Below the pieces are notes generated by a model. It had not been told where the DNA came from. It saw only the letters and a list, made by a program, of their open reading frames with translations, and did not search any database. Made by a program: the position numbers and the translations under genes. A stretch of DNA of 64,000 nucleotides from NCBI GenBank assembly GCA_024516035.1, contig CM044962.1, positions 7,226,659 through 7,290,658 of the forward strand, given 5' to 3'. Origin of the DNA: Bactericera cockerelli (Eukaryota > Arthropoda > Insecta > Hemiptera > Triozidae). Of the stretch, positions 36,769-48,199 are shown one piece after another (the first letter of the stretch is position 1; each line of letters begins with the position of its first letter).

Positions 36769-37410
36769 GCCGCCTCCTTCCGAACCTACTGTGATGTCAT
36801 AAGTCCGTCTAACGGTATCCATGGAAACCATAAGGGTCTGTCCTTCGCGAATCTCTGTCCTAGTTTCGACCGAATCTCACGCTGTGTTCTCTCCTGCAAG
36901 CGTCCAGGCATAGAGCTTGCACTCTGGAGGTTGGTCGTTCAACTCCCAAGGAAGGATTTTTTCAGAAACGCGAGTTTGAGTAGCTGTAAGATCACTTTGG
37001 TGATTCACACATCACACAATAAGCTCTTCCTCCCAGAATTTCAAGATGATTCTCGTGACGTGCCACAGTCCTCTGAGCCTAAGCGCGTGGAGGCTGACGG
37101 TGACTCACACGAGCTGTGACGAAATTCTGTCACTTTTCTGGCTTTATTTCATTCGTTGAGAACGAAATTCAATCTCATTTACAAAATATTCAGACTGAAG
37201 TACTTTGCATAAATGAGGAACAGTATGCATAGAAAATGGTAAACTGTTACTTGATGTAAAAATGGAACAATTTTAAAACATCTTAGTTGAAATATGAGCT
37301 GATTTATAAGCTCCCTTCATCAACGTCTAACATAAATCTCTGTTTGACACATCATAATTATATGTGTCACTATTTAAACAACATTGAGTACTGCCTCACT
37401 GACTGATAAA
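36769..37410 (+). other. Region behind the zinc-finger gene with a degenerate family B SINE
   Basis: Probable 3' untranslated sequence. 36895-37020 is a worn family B copy (CGAGTTTGAGTAGCTGTAAG, ATCACTTTGGTGATTCACAC). No clear polyadenylation signal could be assigned. Confidence 0.4.
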
Positions 37411-37661
37411 TATCGCCGCTGCAAACACAAACTGTCGTATCTGCAAATTTTGCCATTTTCAGTTAAGAAGCGCACATAGTGGTTTGAAACTTCCTTTTTC
37501 ACTTCGTATTTGTATCTCAATACCTTCCCGAAGTATTCAATTTTTAAGGTTAGTCGTATATGAGTTTCAAAGATTCTCAGCAAGCACAAACCACTATGTG
37601 CGCTTCTTAACTGCAATGGCAAAATTTGCAGATACGACAGTTTGTGTTTGCAGCGGCGATA
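37411..37661. repeat. Long inverted repeat, 75-bp arms
   Basis: Arms 37411-37485 and 37588-37661 are complementary over their length with only a small mismatch (CATTTTCAG against CATTGCAG); the loop is about 100 bases. The outer ends read ATCGCCGCTGCAAACACAAA and its complement. Confidence 0.9.
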
Positions 37662-37792
37662 TAATACAAGTCGAACCTGGGTATATTAGAACTCAAGAGA
37701 CATGTCTACTATCAAGAGGTTTCTTGTATGGTTAGTTCTCTACGATACATAAACATGTGACCTGAGATTTTTTCTATTATAAATGTGTTTCT

Positions 37793-38055
37793 TTGTGTTA
37801 TTATATCTCATTTTTTAGTGGGTAGCGTAGAATTATAGGACTTTTCCATAATATCCTTATATCTTATTTTTGCCTATAATTCCGCCACTGGTCACCGCTC
37901 ACATTAAAGCAGCTACTCATTTTTCCTAACGAGGTATGACTGGACCCCGAACACCCAACAACAGAGCAGAAAAAATCCTGCCCCGCTGGAGTTCGAACCC
38001 AGGTCACTCTGCGTGCAATGCCTAGCGCGCTAACTCACTCGGCCACGGAGCCTTA
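37793..38055 (-). mobile_element. tRNA-derived SINE family F
   Basis: Inverted family F (CTCCGTGGCCGAGTGAGTTA head and GGGTTCGAACTCCAG B box read on minus). Confidence 0.7.
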
Positions 38056-38479
38056 TTTTTCTATCATAGAGAGTTTTCTATTATATCCCATTCTAATAAA
38101 TCCACGTTCGACTCTGATGTAATTATTTTTAAGTTAATATTTAAGCGTTTTCTCTTTAGTGTAATATTGAATATTTCATGTTGTGATACACCATTGTTTT
38201 GTACATCCTTATCTAGTTTCATGTAAATATGGCTCTGATTATTGTGAACTGTTTGAATCTCACGTATCTGATTACTAGCTGCTTGAGCTGGATTTCTTCT
38301 GAAGTGTTATTAAAATCTCTTTAAAAGAACTAACACCCAAACGTATTTACAACACACAATGTCGACTATCAACCATGATTTCCAATCATTTCATTAGCCA
38401 TGATCGTGCTTGGTCGGTGCAAGATCACACCAAAAAATAAGACTTTGTTTCGACTGTGAGAGTAAAGGGACTCTTTTTT

Positions 38480-38903
38480 TTTTAGTGTAACGTCGCTTTC
38501 AAGTGCATGGTCATATCACGACGGGGATGTTACCCTCCATTCGCAGGGAATTCTCAAATATGCTACCTTCATTAACCTCACCCAGCCTAGGTTGGGCCAG
38601 AATGCCAGCATCACGAAGTCTTCACCGCCCTGGACGTTGCTTAACTTCGGTGATCTTACGAGAACCGGTGTAGTCTCGTGTGTCCCGGTAGCTCAGTGGT
38701 AAAGGCGGCACTCTGGAATAGGTCCCGGGGGTCGTGGGTTCGAAACCCCGCTGGGATGTTATCCTCCCATTTGGGATTTTTACCACATAATAATATGTCT
38801 TGGGCTTTCTGCTGGAATAATGGGACTTAAAAGAGTCCTAATCGGGCAGTATAAATAAGGCGATATTATTATTATTATTCAATGCGCCATCGACGCTGGC
38901 TAG
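38480..38903 (-). mobile_element. 5S-derived SINE interrupted by a family A SINE
   Basis: Minus-strand 5S SINE 38480-38680 and its 5' end 38881-38903 (GCCAGCGTCGATGGCGCATT read on minus). A plus-strand family A SINE (38691-38880, CCCGGTAGCTCAGTGGTAAA to GGCGATATTATT) is inserted between. Confidence 0.8.
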
Positions 38904-39312
38904 GGACTCAATAATCTCATTATTGCAGGATAATTATCTTATAAAGATGTTATTTACCCTTATAGGTTATACCGGCATTTCTTACTAGGCACCTTGAGCA
39001 ATGTCAGTATAGAAGTGGAAACATCAGACATTCATGAACTAGGTTCTGGGGGCCCTTGGTAATTATTAGCCTCCTTGTATAAATTAGATGGAAATATCAA
39101 GTTTGGCGACTATCGAACACGATGATGCTAGACAGTGATGAATGAATTACCCTTAGAGAGGTCATTTTGACCTGAAAATCTTTTTCTTATATCCAGTTCT
39201 CTTATATTCAGATTCGCCTGCATTATACTCTGTATAACTTGAATGTCAAAAGCCCATATTCTGTTCATTGTAATCAGAGTTATATCGAGCTGATTTATTG
39301 CCAGCCTTGAGG

Positions 39313-39440
39313 TAGACCAGTGTCTGGTAATTTAGGTAGCAAAAGGGATCCTCACTTATTTGAGTAATGACCACATAATAATAAGACTGAGTGGTAGAAA
39401 ATGCTTTGAGCATTAACCTCGACGGGTGTTCTTATTATAA
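39313..39440 (+). mobile_element. Family C SINE, degenerate
   Basis: CTGGTAATTTAGGTAGC, ACCACATAATAATAAGACTG, core GAAAATGCTTTGAGCATTAA. Confidence 0.6.
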
Positions 39441-39686
39441 CACCAGCCAAAGCAAGCAAAAACTTTTCACCGATTACTTTCGCTATGATTGGTTGAAAGT
39501 TTGTAGCTAGTAGCATGAGTATCTGAGGCAGGGCCCTAGCTTCATTTGTTTCTTTCTCCTTGTAGAATGATATCAATTTGTAAGAAATTCTAGTACCTAC
39601 CTTTCATTTTTGTGCACCTGGGGAAGAAATAATTTTTACCTTTCTTTTTTCCCCCAGAAAAAAAAATAATTTAAAGAATCCTATTT

Positions 39687-40108
39687 CAGGGTGTCTACTG
39701 GTCAGGGAAAACCTGGAAAACCTGGAATTGTCAGGGAATTTTTTGAGACCGAAAAAGTCAGGGAAAAGTCAGGGAATTTTGTGAAAAAACACCATAAGTC
39801 AGGGAATTTTGTGAAAAAACACCAAAAGTCAGGGAATTTTTTTCAAGATCCAATTTTGTCATGAAAATGAAAAATAAAAAAAATTTGCCTGCGGCGCCAC
39901 TGTTATCCAGCAGTGTGATAATGCTTCTTTGGTAAGAAACACAAAACACTCTTAATCACTTTTTATAAAATTAACAAAATTTTAGCAGGTCTTATATAAT
40001 ATTCATATAATGTCTCCTTAAAAAAGTAGACTGGAGAAACTGGAAAAATGGTCTGGAAAACCTGGAAAAGTCAGGGAATTTTACTTTGACCATTTGGTAG
40101 ACACCCTG
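39687..40108. mobile_element. MITE with CAGGGTGTCTAC ends
   Basis: Terminal inverted repeat CAGGGTGTCTAC/GTAGACACCCTG, flanked on both sides by TATTT (39682-39686 and 40109-40113), a clean target duplication. The inside has repeated AAAGTCAGGGAATTTT lines. No coding capacity. Confidence 0.85.
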
Positions 40109-40113
40109 TATTT

Positions 40114-42425
40114 TTAAGTCTTAAAAGATCTCTATTGTATTAATTTGTAATTTTAAAAATTGTATACTTGTATAGAAAAATAAATTTTTGTAATGCTAGT
40201 TATAAGTTGAATCACCCATCCAGGGCTTTATGTGCCCTTGGAATTTTTGTTGTATAAAAAATTGGAAACCAATTATCTGTCTGTGCCAGTTTATTTTTTC
40301 CTTTCCATTTTTGGAAGAAGATCACGGGAAAATTATTAATTTCTCAAATACTCTTGTCTCACTTTTTTTCAATTCTGATCTTGGTAAAACTGCAAATGAT
40401 TGCACAATAGTTCTCACAATAGAGAAATAAGTACATGGATAAATAAGTAAAATAAAATCGTACATTTTGCTTAGTTTTAACACTGAGTAAATCACAACAA
40501 TAACAAATTAATTTTACTTCCGATAAATTTCTAATACATATTAGAAATGCGATTGTGTTCGTTTTCAAAAAAAAAGTCCAAACTCCAATATTATATTTCT
40601 TCATATTTCCTCTATAAATTAATTGTTCATCTTGATAGGGGGGTTTCCAGTATTGTAATTTATTCATTCCATCCAAAGAGTTATAAAATGAACGGATTCT
40701 TTTAAAATGTTCCTTTTCATGAAATTTTTCTTTACAATATTTACCATGTGACATGGAGGTTTTATAACTTTCTATATAATAACAGCAATGTAAAATTAGC
40801 GATCATAGACAATAGTCGAAACCTTAGTCATGACTTGAGCATTTGTTTTCCCAGTTAAAACAATACCCAAAATCTAGACTTTGCTTCACAGAGGTATTAC
40901 AAAAACTTAAATAAGCTTCACAGAGGTATTACAAAAACTTAAATAGACATTTTTGTAATACCTCTGTGGGGCTAAGTCTTGGATTGCGTTTTGTCTTAGA
41001 TGGGGAAAACTAATTCCAAGCCATGACTTGAGATCGCGATTTTGTCTATTAATTTCGTCCTTAATCATGGTTTGAAATTAAAGCTCTTTATTGAATTATT
41101 TCTGAAATCTACCATTTGTGGTAGTCGCTTTTTACATGCCCATGTACTGTGTAGATGTTTTACACATAAACTGATAAAATAATCCAGAAGAAAGTATTTT
41201 TTTACCAATATCTTAATTACTAATTTTGATTAACTTGAACTTTATAAAAATTAAATTCTGATGGGAGCTGAGCTTATTGAATTCTCCAATTTCTAAGGAC
41301 CATTCTGAGGCATAGTTCTTTTTTTACATTTAGCTCAAAATTGTAGTGATAAAAATTGGGCTAAATGTAATAAAAAAATGATTTAATCTATTCCTTCTCC
41401 ATGTTAAACCAATGCCTCTCTCTCCCTTCTAAACTCATTCTCTTTTGATAACCCAATGCATCCTCCTGTTTCTACTGCTTCTAATGTTCCTAAACCCTTA
41501 CTCCTGAATAACCCTATGCCTCCTCCTCTTTCCACTGCTTCTAGTGTTCCTTAACCCTTACTGGCGTCTCCTCTTGGGCTCAAATCTCAATTTCGGCTAC
41601 TGAGAAGCATCAGCTGGGTATCTTGACTTTCACTTCAACTCTTGAGTACCCACTCTCCGTCACAGAACCTATGAATCCAGACCCTCCCTTATCTATGGTG
41701 AATTCCTGCCATCCTTTTTTTAAGTTTATAAGTTTATTTATTTATTTTCTTTATAAAAAAGTATGAAGTATTCCTTAGGGAGAGAACCACAAAAATTGTA
41801 AAAAAAAAAAACTAAAATAAATCTCGTACATTATTATATTACATTATTACAACAACAACAAAAAACATTTATACAAAGGTACTTCTCCTAAGCTTTGAAG
41901 GGTTTCTGAGAGATTTCGTCAAATCAAATTTTATTGATTAAAATATACAACTACATGGTATAAAGACACTGTCGAAAAAGCACAAAAAAATGTTTTGTTG
42001 AATAAAAGAGAGTAATTATTATATCTGGGGTGTTTCCGTCACCCCTTGCTTTTTTTTCCTAAAAAAAGAAAAAAAAGTAATTTCTGTCCTATCTATACCT
42101 ATTATTTTTTAATCTCATGTAAAAAATGTTTGACTTAATGTTTGGTTTATATTGGGCTATGTCATTAGACGCTTCTATGTGAAACCGTGTTGAAGGCTAG
42201 GATCCTGGAAAATCAGACAGGCTCTTGATACCCTCACTGTTGGATTATTTTTTTAAATGAACATTTATTTTAAGAGAGGGCTACCAGAGGTAACAACCAG
42301 AGTCCTTGCCCGGATAATTTATAATTTCCTTCATTCATCATTTCCTTTTTGTACGATATAATTTCGCAATCCTGAATATGGTAAAAATAAGATATTAATT
42401 TATTTTGTTTGGGAAAAAAAGGTGA
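40114..42425. other. Intergenic sequence, mostly unassigned
   Basis: Contains a CTTCCGA palindrome at 40515-40570, a CACAGAGGTATTACAAAAAC direct/inverted set at 40889-40975, a Pro/Ser-like low-complexity stretch at 41400-41560 and an inverted repeat H at 41850-41925. No gene recognised. Confidence 0.4.
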
Positions 42426-42429
42426 ACAA

Positions 42430-42560
42430 AGGGCGAAATTAATAGACAATTTCTATATCACCAGTCATTGCTAAGCGTCGGTTTTCCCTATCCTACACAG
42501 TACGCAATCCGTGACTTAGCGCCACGGAGGTATTACAAAAACGTCTATTAATTCCGCCCT
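42430..42560. mobile_element. Small MITE with AGGGCGAAATTAATAGAC ends
   Basis: The 18-bp ends (42430-42447 and 42543-42560) are complementary with one mismatch. 131 bp long. A related half occurs at about 41040-41062. Confidence 0.6.
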
Positions 42561-42721
42561 TAAGGATTATTTTGTGAACATTTGAAGTTGTTTCAGTTTA
42601 TTTTCAACCTGAGGTCAGACGGTATATTTAAATAAAGACGTTTACTGTCGAAGAATGTGATATAATTTAATAATGAAAACACCCCTGGGTCTTGCTTATT
42701 TTCATTTCATATTTCAGATTA

Positions 42722-42930
42722 AATGGCCAGCGGCGTCGATGCACCGGTTCTCGTAGGATCGCCGAAGTTAAGCAACGTCCAGCAAGGTGAAGACTTTGTG
42801 ATGCTGGCATTCCGGCCCAACTCAGGCTGGGTGAGGTTAATGTGGGAAGCAGGTTTGTGAGTTTCCTGCGAATGGAGGGTAACATCCCCGTCGTGATATG
42901 ACCATACAGTTGAAAGCGACGTTAAAAAAA
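42722..42930 (+). mobile_element. 5S-rRNA-derived SINE
   Basis: GCACCGGTTCTCGTAGGATC, GCCGAAGTTAAGCAACGTCC, then body CAACTCAGGCTGGGTGAGG and end GCGACGTTAAAAAAAA. Confidence 0.8.
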
Positions 42931-43110
42931 AAAAAAAATAGATTACCTGTAAGGTATAGAAAGTATTGTTCAATAGCCCACATTACTCATTACCCCACAA
43001 AACAAGAGGACTGCATCCCCTTAGTGTGGGGTAGTCGCATTAAATATATGTTACCTATTATACCTATTATGTACAGTAAATTATTAATGGAAATAAATTA
43101 CAAATAGCTC

Positions 43111-43414
43111 TTAACTCTTTGCGGCACGGTGGTCCCAAGGAGGACCACATAAAATGGACCCTTACTGCACGGGCCCTCCTGACTTGTTGTGCCCTGTGAA
43201 AGCTACGACAATGTCCGACTACAGCCGAAAACTTTTATCCAATAGGAAGAAGCTTGAGTGGTCCCTGGCTGAGTGAAGCGTGCTGAGACGATACTAAAGA
43301 CAGCTCTCATATGGACCACCGTGCAGTAAGGTACATTTTCCAAGTGGTCTTTCTGGGGACCACCGTGCCGGAAAGGTTATTAAAAAAAATCCGAGCTGTG
43401 CCGCAAAGAGTTAA
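43111..43414. mobile_element. TTAA-flanked MITE 2
   Basis: Perfect 17-bp ends TTAACTCTTTGCGGCAC and complement. Inside are palindromic TGGTCCCAAGGAGGACCA and GTGGTCTTTCTGGGGACCAC blocks. Confidence 0.85.
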
Positions 43415-43504
43415 CGCATGGTTTGTTAGTTACTTTCATTGTGCTCCTGAAACTTTCCCTACCATAGCTTATAGCTGATTACACAGTAAACAGTACTGTT
43501 GTAT

Positions 43505-43890
43505 GTTGGTGTAGCCAGCTTGGCTCCAGATGGAGGGGGGAATGATGGTTTCCAGCCAACTTTATTTCAAAGTTGGCTCGTCCTGAACCACATATTTCTA
43601 TCTGCAATCAACCATCGCATCGTGAACAGTGGCGTAGCCAGGGGGGGGGTTTGGGGACAATACCCCCCCCCCCCCCCCTGAAATTTCCAAGAAACCCCAG
43701 CAAAGATGGAATATACGTTAGGGGAGATTTCTGAACCCCCCGAAATGTAGGTGTAGATACGCCACTGATCGTGAGGACTTTAACTTTTATAATATAAACC
43801 CTTGGGAAACTGCAAGCTAGTCTGGCTTGTAAGGGTTGGCTAGTCATTTCTCTTGCTAGACACTGTTTAACGTCCTCCAGCCAGACTCCG
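43505..43890 (+). mobile_element. Repeat G interrupted by a hAT-like MITE
   Basis: Repeat G runs 43505-43618 and 43776-43890. The insert 43627-43767 has ends CAGTGGCGTA/TACGCCACTG and 8-bp flanks ATCGTGAA and ATCGTGAG, which fits hAT transposition. G- and C-runs lie inside. Confidence 0.8.
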
Positions 43891-43916
43891 TAGTATGTGT
43901 GGAAGAGATTTGTGAA

Positions 43917-44087
43917 AAGGGTTGGGTGGAAGAGATTGCTATAGGCAATAATTCCGTGCTTTAGTTAGGACATATCTGTGCATATTTTTCCCCCTTTATA
44001 TTGCTTTTATTTTAGTTTATTTCTTTGTAATCATTATTTGTACTGTACATAATTATGCGTCTACATTACCTAATAAAGAATTTAATA
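43917..44087 (+). mobile_element. Hairpin-core repeat HC1
   Basis: GGTTGGGTGGAAGAGATTGC, loop tata, GGCAATAATTCCG, ending ACCTAATAAAGAATTTAAT. Confidence 0.7.
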
Positions 44088-44138
44088 ATAATATGTACTA
44101 GCTAAAGGTACATTGACATCAGGATTCAGCCAATAAGA

Positions 44139-44368
44139 GTAAGCGTTGATGGCACGTTGAATACACCAGTTGTTGTTCTGTCACTGAAGTTAAGCAGCGT
44201 CCAGCGAGGTTAGGACTTGGATTCGAATTCGAACCCTGGTTATTCCCGACTCCACTTAGACTGGGTGAGGTTAAATTTGAGTAGCTGGTTGTAAGTTTCC
44301 AGCGTATGGAGGGTAAAACTCCCGTAGTGATATGAGCATGCAGTTCAAAGGGACGTTAAAACTAAAAA
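44139..44368 (+). mobile_element. 5S-rRNA-derived SINE
   Basis: GTTGAATACACCAGTTG, CACTGAAGTTAAGCAGCGTC, body CTTAGACTGGGTGAGGTTAA, end GGGACGTTAAAAC. Confidence 0.75.
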
Positions 44369-44565
44369 AAAAAGACAAGCATTATTTAAATAGGGTATTT
44401 TTTTATTAACAATATATTATTGACCATGTTGATTCAAAAGTATTTACAAATAACAAAACCATTTATATTATTGATAAAAATATGACCGAGTGTTTTAAAA
44501 AAACACAATACTTCCGATTTCTAATATTAGAAATTTCTCGGAAGTAAAATGGTAGGTACCTGTGG

Positions 44566-44905
44566 TCCATTCCAGAAACACTTTCCACTCTCCCAATCCC
44601 CGAATCTCCGGAAACGCAATCTTATTGTTTAGTTTGAAGGCAATGACCAATTAGATTGCGTTGGGTGATGGTTAAAACGAAAGAGAGAGAGATACAGTTT
44701 TACTGTCAAACGAAGCTGCTCACATATTTGAAGGTTGCAAAAATACACAGCATATCAATCAATACTTGAGTACATCTTCTATTATACACATATTACTTCC
44801 GAGGAATTTTTAATATTAGAAATCTGAAGGAATTTCTTTTTCTTTCTTCAGGTAATAAATTAGTTTTCTATTAGGAGAGAAGAAAGTGTTTCTGGAACTC
44901 TAAGA
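44566..44905. mobile_element. MITE with TTCCAGAAACACTTTC ends
   Basis: The left end CCATTCCAGAAACACTTTCC and the right end GAAAGTGTTTCTGGAACT are complementary. A CTTCCGA palindrome sits inside near 44795. Related to the element at 46708-46885. Confidence 0.6.
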
Positions 44906-45121
44906 AAAATCTTCGGAACTGAACCTGATAGCCCAGATTTTCATGGTTAAAACTGACCTCACTCCCTGAGAAAATTATCTGCTGAAGCAATAAGAAGGCA
45001 CGGTCGTACTTCGGTCCTACCATGAAAAGGCCCACCATACAAGCAACGATAAATTCGTGATTCAGTTCATTATAAATTCAGTTCTGTTGAGGAGTACCAA
45101 GGGAATTTTTTTTTTTAAATA

Positions 45122-45152
<31 letters not shown>

Positions 45153-45155
45153 AAA

Positions 45156-45395
45156 CCAGCGTCAATGGCGCGTTGAATGCACCGGTTCTAGGACCACCGA
45201 AGTTGAAGCAACGTCCAGCGATGTGAAGACTTTGTGATGCTGGCATTCTGACCCAACCCTGGCTGGGTGAGGTTAATGTGGAACTCAAGCTGGGTGAGGT
45301 TAATGTGGGTAGAAGGTTTGTGAGTTTCCTGCGAATGGAGGGTAACAACCCTGTCGTGATATGACCATGTAGTTGGGAGCGACGTTAAACCCAAA
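45156..45395 (+). mobile_element. 5S-rRNA-derived SINE with a small body duplication
   Basis: AATGCACCGGTTCTAGGACC, CCGAAGTTGAAGCAACGTCC, then GCTGGGTGAGGTTAATGTGG twice (45261 and 45289), end GCGACGTTAAACCC. It follows a C-run and an A-run. Confidence 0.75.
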
Positions 45396-45620
45396 TTTAA
45401 AAATCTATATCAATAGAATATACATGAAGTAAAAGGAGTTTAAAATACTTGTTTTAGAATAAATAAACAATCATTTTACGCCGATTTCTTTATTTAAAAT
45501 AATTTAAAAAATAATATTTTAAAAGAAGCCATGATATTCTTTCTTTCAAAAGATTTTTGTCCGTAAAAAAAAAATATGATTTCATCATGCATTAAAATTC
45601 AAATATTTTTAGGGTAAAAA

Positions 45621-46334
45621 ACATTCTTGTCATGAACAAATTTTGAACCCTCAACATTAGGTTCAAATTCAAGCTTTAGGGTAGTTTTTAAAAGTAATTA
45701 CCTTTATTTAACATATCTTTGAACACGACTTCAAAATTCTATATTCTTGTATATAAAGAAATAATCACTTCAAATAAACCGAAATTAATAATATGAAAAA
45801 TCATTTTAAAAATCTATTAAAGTTCAATTTACATTCTTTCTAGAATAAAAAAGGCTCCAATTAAAATGAGAATCTACAAAATTTACAATAAAAAGAAATT
45901 TTTAACATGCATTTTAAAATACATCTATAAGTCTTGTATATCTGTACACACTTTGTGGTACAAAGCAGCAATAAAAAACATTCTTGTCATGAACAAATTT
46001 TGAACCCTCAACATTAGGGTTCAAATTCAAGCTTTAGGGTAGTTTTAAAAGTAATTACCTTTATTTAACATATCTTTGAACACGACTTCAAAATTCTATA
46101 TTCTTGTATATAAAGAAATAATCACTTCAAATAAACCGAAATTAATAATAATGAAAAATCATTTTAAAAATCTATTAAAGTTCAATTTACATTCTTTCTA
46201 GAATAAAAAAGGCTCCAATTAAAATGAGAATCTACAAAATTTACAATTAAAAAGAAATTTTTAACATGCATTTTAAAAATACATCTATAAGTCTTGTATA
46301 TCTGTACACACTTTGTGGGTACAAAGCAGCAATA
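45621..46334. repeat. 357-bp tandem duplication
   Basis: Copy 1 45621-45977, copy 2 45978-46334. The copies differ only by six single-base indels, most in short homopolymers, and by no substitution. No gene in either. Confidence 0.95.
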
Positions 46335-46407
46335 AAAAAATCGGTAGAAAAATAAAATTATAAATATTGAAACTTTTAATCAGTTGGTCATATATTGTAA
46401 TAATAAT

Positions 46408-46612
46408 AATACTCTTTAGTAGAAGGTAACCACCAGGCGAGGTTATTGCTCAAAGCATTTTCTACCACCTAACCCTCAGAGTCTTATTATTACGTGGTCA
46501 CAAACTCAAATTAATGAGAAAAAATTCGTGCACTGGGTGGGATTCGAACCAACCGATCCCTCCAATACATGGATTACCAGACTAGCGCGTTAACCACTTG
46601 ACTACCAGTGCA
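46408..46612 (-). mobile_element. tRNA-derived SINE family C
   Basis: Minus: CACTGGTAGTCAAGTGGTTA, GGTTCGAATCCCACCCAG, core TAGAAAATGCTTTGAGCAAT, end CTTCTACTAAAGAGTATT. Confidence 0.75.
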
Positions 46613-46707
46613 CAATATTATGTATGAATAAGACTGAGGAAACAAAAAGTAACATGATAAAGTTTAAAATAACAGTGCAAAAAAGCGCACACAATTAGTG
46701 CAGTGAT

Positions 46708-46885
46708 CAGTGGCCCGTTCCAGTAATACTCTCCACTCTCTCCATCTCCCTTTCAACTGTCACACAACGTACTCTGATTGGTTAATGGTAATTTAACTGT
46801 CAGTGGTTAATGTGAAATCAACTGTGTGACGGTTGAAACGGAGATTTGGGGATTTTGAGAGTGGAGAGTGTTCCTGGAACATAAC
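46708..46885. mobile_element. MITE with GTTCCAG...CTCCACTCTC ends
   Basis: The ends CCGTTCCAGTAATACTCTCC and GGAGAGTGTTCCTGGAAC are complementary over about 24 bases with a few mismatches. 178 bp, no coding. Confidence 0.7.
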
Positions 46886-47099
46886 ACAGGTCCCCCGCTT
46901 ATCATACGGAAGATCTCAGATTCAAATTCCAAACCCAATATTTTTATTTTTTTATTACAGATGGGTATTGAAATTTTCGATTTTTATGGGAAGCCCGCAA
47001 GAATTTTAATAACGTGAGATTTCTCATTTTGCGAGAGAAAAAAATTCCTCATGCGAGAAAAATCCATATCCTGTAATGGAATTGAAAAGTTAAAGCTAT

Positions 47100-47975
47100 C
47101 ATATTAATTTGTGTTAATCACTTTCGTGATATCACAACTACTCAAACTCGCTTTACTAAATCTAAGCTGAAATCGGGACTTGAACCAGCGACCTCGAGGT
47201 TACAAATCCGCCGCCCTATCGATCAAGCTACTGAGGTCGGTAAATTTTTTTAGTACTCAACGGAATTGTCTACAATAGAAGAAGAAGCCGAGAAGAAATC
47301 TAATATTTGGAAGAAGTACCAGACATCTGATGAAAATCCCAACTGGCCCGTCTGATTTGTTCTAATCCTACATTGACCATCAGAAATTTTCTGACAAAAA
47401 AAGGATTTTAATCATCTGTAAAAATCCCGGTGATTGGAGAAAAAGTCCAAGTCATTCGTTGAAAATCACAGCGTTCTAGTCTATCTGAGTTCGTCAATGC
47501 CGCTTGAACATCGAGAATCCTCAAGAGAATAAATCGAAAAAATGTAAAAACGTGAAATAGCGGTCATTAGAAAAAAATTCCCAGTCATTCGATAAAAAAT
47601 CGTTAAGTGTCAGAATTTTTTTGACTCGAATGTCGATGGCTTTCAGAAATATTTGGGCCATTATCGTTCAATAAAAGAAAAACAGACCCAAGGAAAATCC
47701 AAATCATTGGAGAAAAGTCCCAGAGATACCGAAAACATCCTGGTCATTGGAGAAAGATCGTACTTTACGTAAAAACTACGGTCATTAGAAAAAAAATCCC
47801 ACGATAAAAAATTTGGAAGTGTTAGAGTTGTGTTGACACTTGAGTGATATGTCTTTGAGAGAAACTCATCACAATATCTGGGTCATTGGCGGTCAAATAA
47901 GGATAATCCCGTGTATATCCAGAAAAAAATCCCACAGGTCCAAGGTAAATCCCGTTCATTGGGGGAAAGTCCCGC
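47100..47975 (-). mobile_element. Family B SINE and dispersed repeat (inverted relative to 16276-16740), then degenerate short repeats
   Basis: 47100-47246: family B on minus. 47250-47640: the dispersed segment. 47640-47975: lines such as AAATCCCAGTCATTGGAGAA repeated every 25-35 bases. It ends right at the stop codon of the TP53BP1-like gene. Confidence 0.65.
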
Positions 47976-47978
47976 CTG

Positions 47979-48199
47979 CTAGTAGGTCTCCGAGTTGTTC
48001 AAAGCAGCCGGGGGGGTGGCGACCTTCTCCCGATAGGCGGGATGGGCGTGGAAATCCCTCGCCTCGGCATGGATCAGACTCTGTACGACCCAGGTGGGCA
48101 GGATGCACTCGTAAGGCTGGGTGAGGATTTCGGGTGGGATGTCGTCGTCCACAAGGATGGCTATGGTCATGTTCTGGCCCTGAGTCACTAGTGTGTCCC
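47979..48199 (-). CDS. TP53BP1: TP53BP1-like gene, last exon: end of second BRCT repeat and stop
   Basis: On the minus strand the acceptor cacccccag precedes 48199; the stop TAG is at 47981-47979. The exon completes a Trp codon from the previous exon, then gives MTIAILVDDDIPPEIL and ILPTWVVQSLIHAEARDFH, ending HPAYRE plus a short tail. The TWVVQSLI segment is the conserved Trp helix of a BRCT repeat, and the position next to an HP-Y end is typical of the vertebrate 53BP1 C-terminus. The known role of 53BP1 is in DNA double-strand-break signalling and repair-pathway choice; this is inferred here by homology. Confidence 0.85.

Noticed and set aside
35872..36831. Long minus-strand frame (319 codons) opposite the zinc-finger exon
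   Set aside because: It mirrors GC-rich finger codons; the plus strand has recognisable C2H2 motifs, and the minus product has none.
37374..37735. Two overlapping frames over the inverted repeat
   Set aside because: Both are readings of the two arms; no start context or motif.
41400..41560. Pro/Ser-rich coding-like stretch (PMHPPVSTAS)
   Set aside because: Short, interrupted by stops and built from two near-identical 60-base units; probably a low-complexity repeat.
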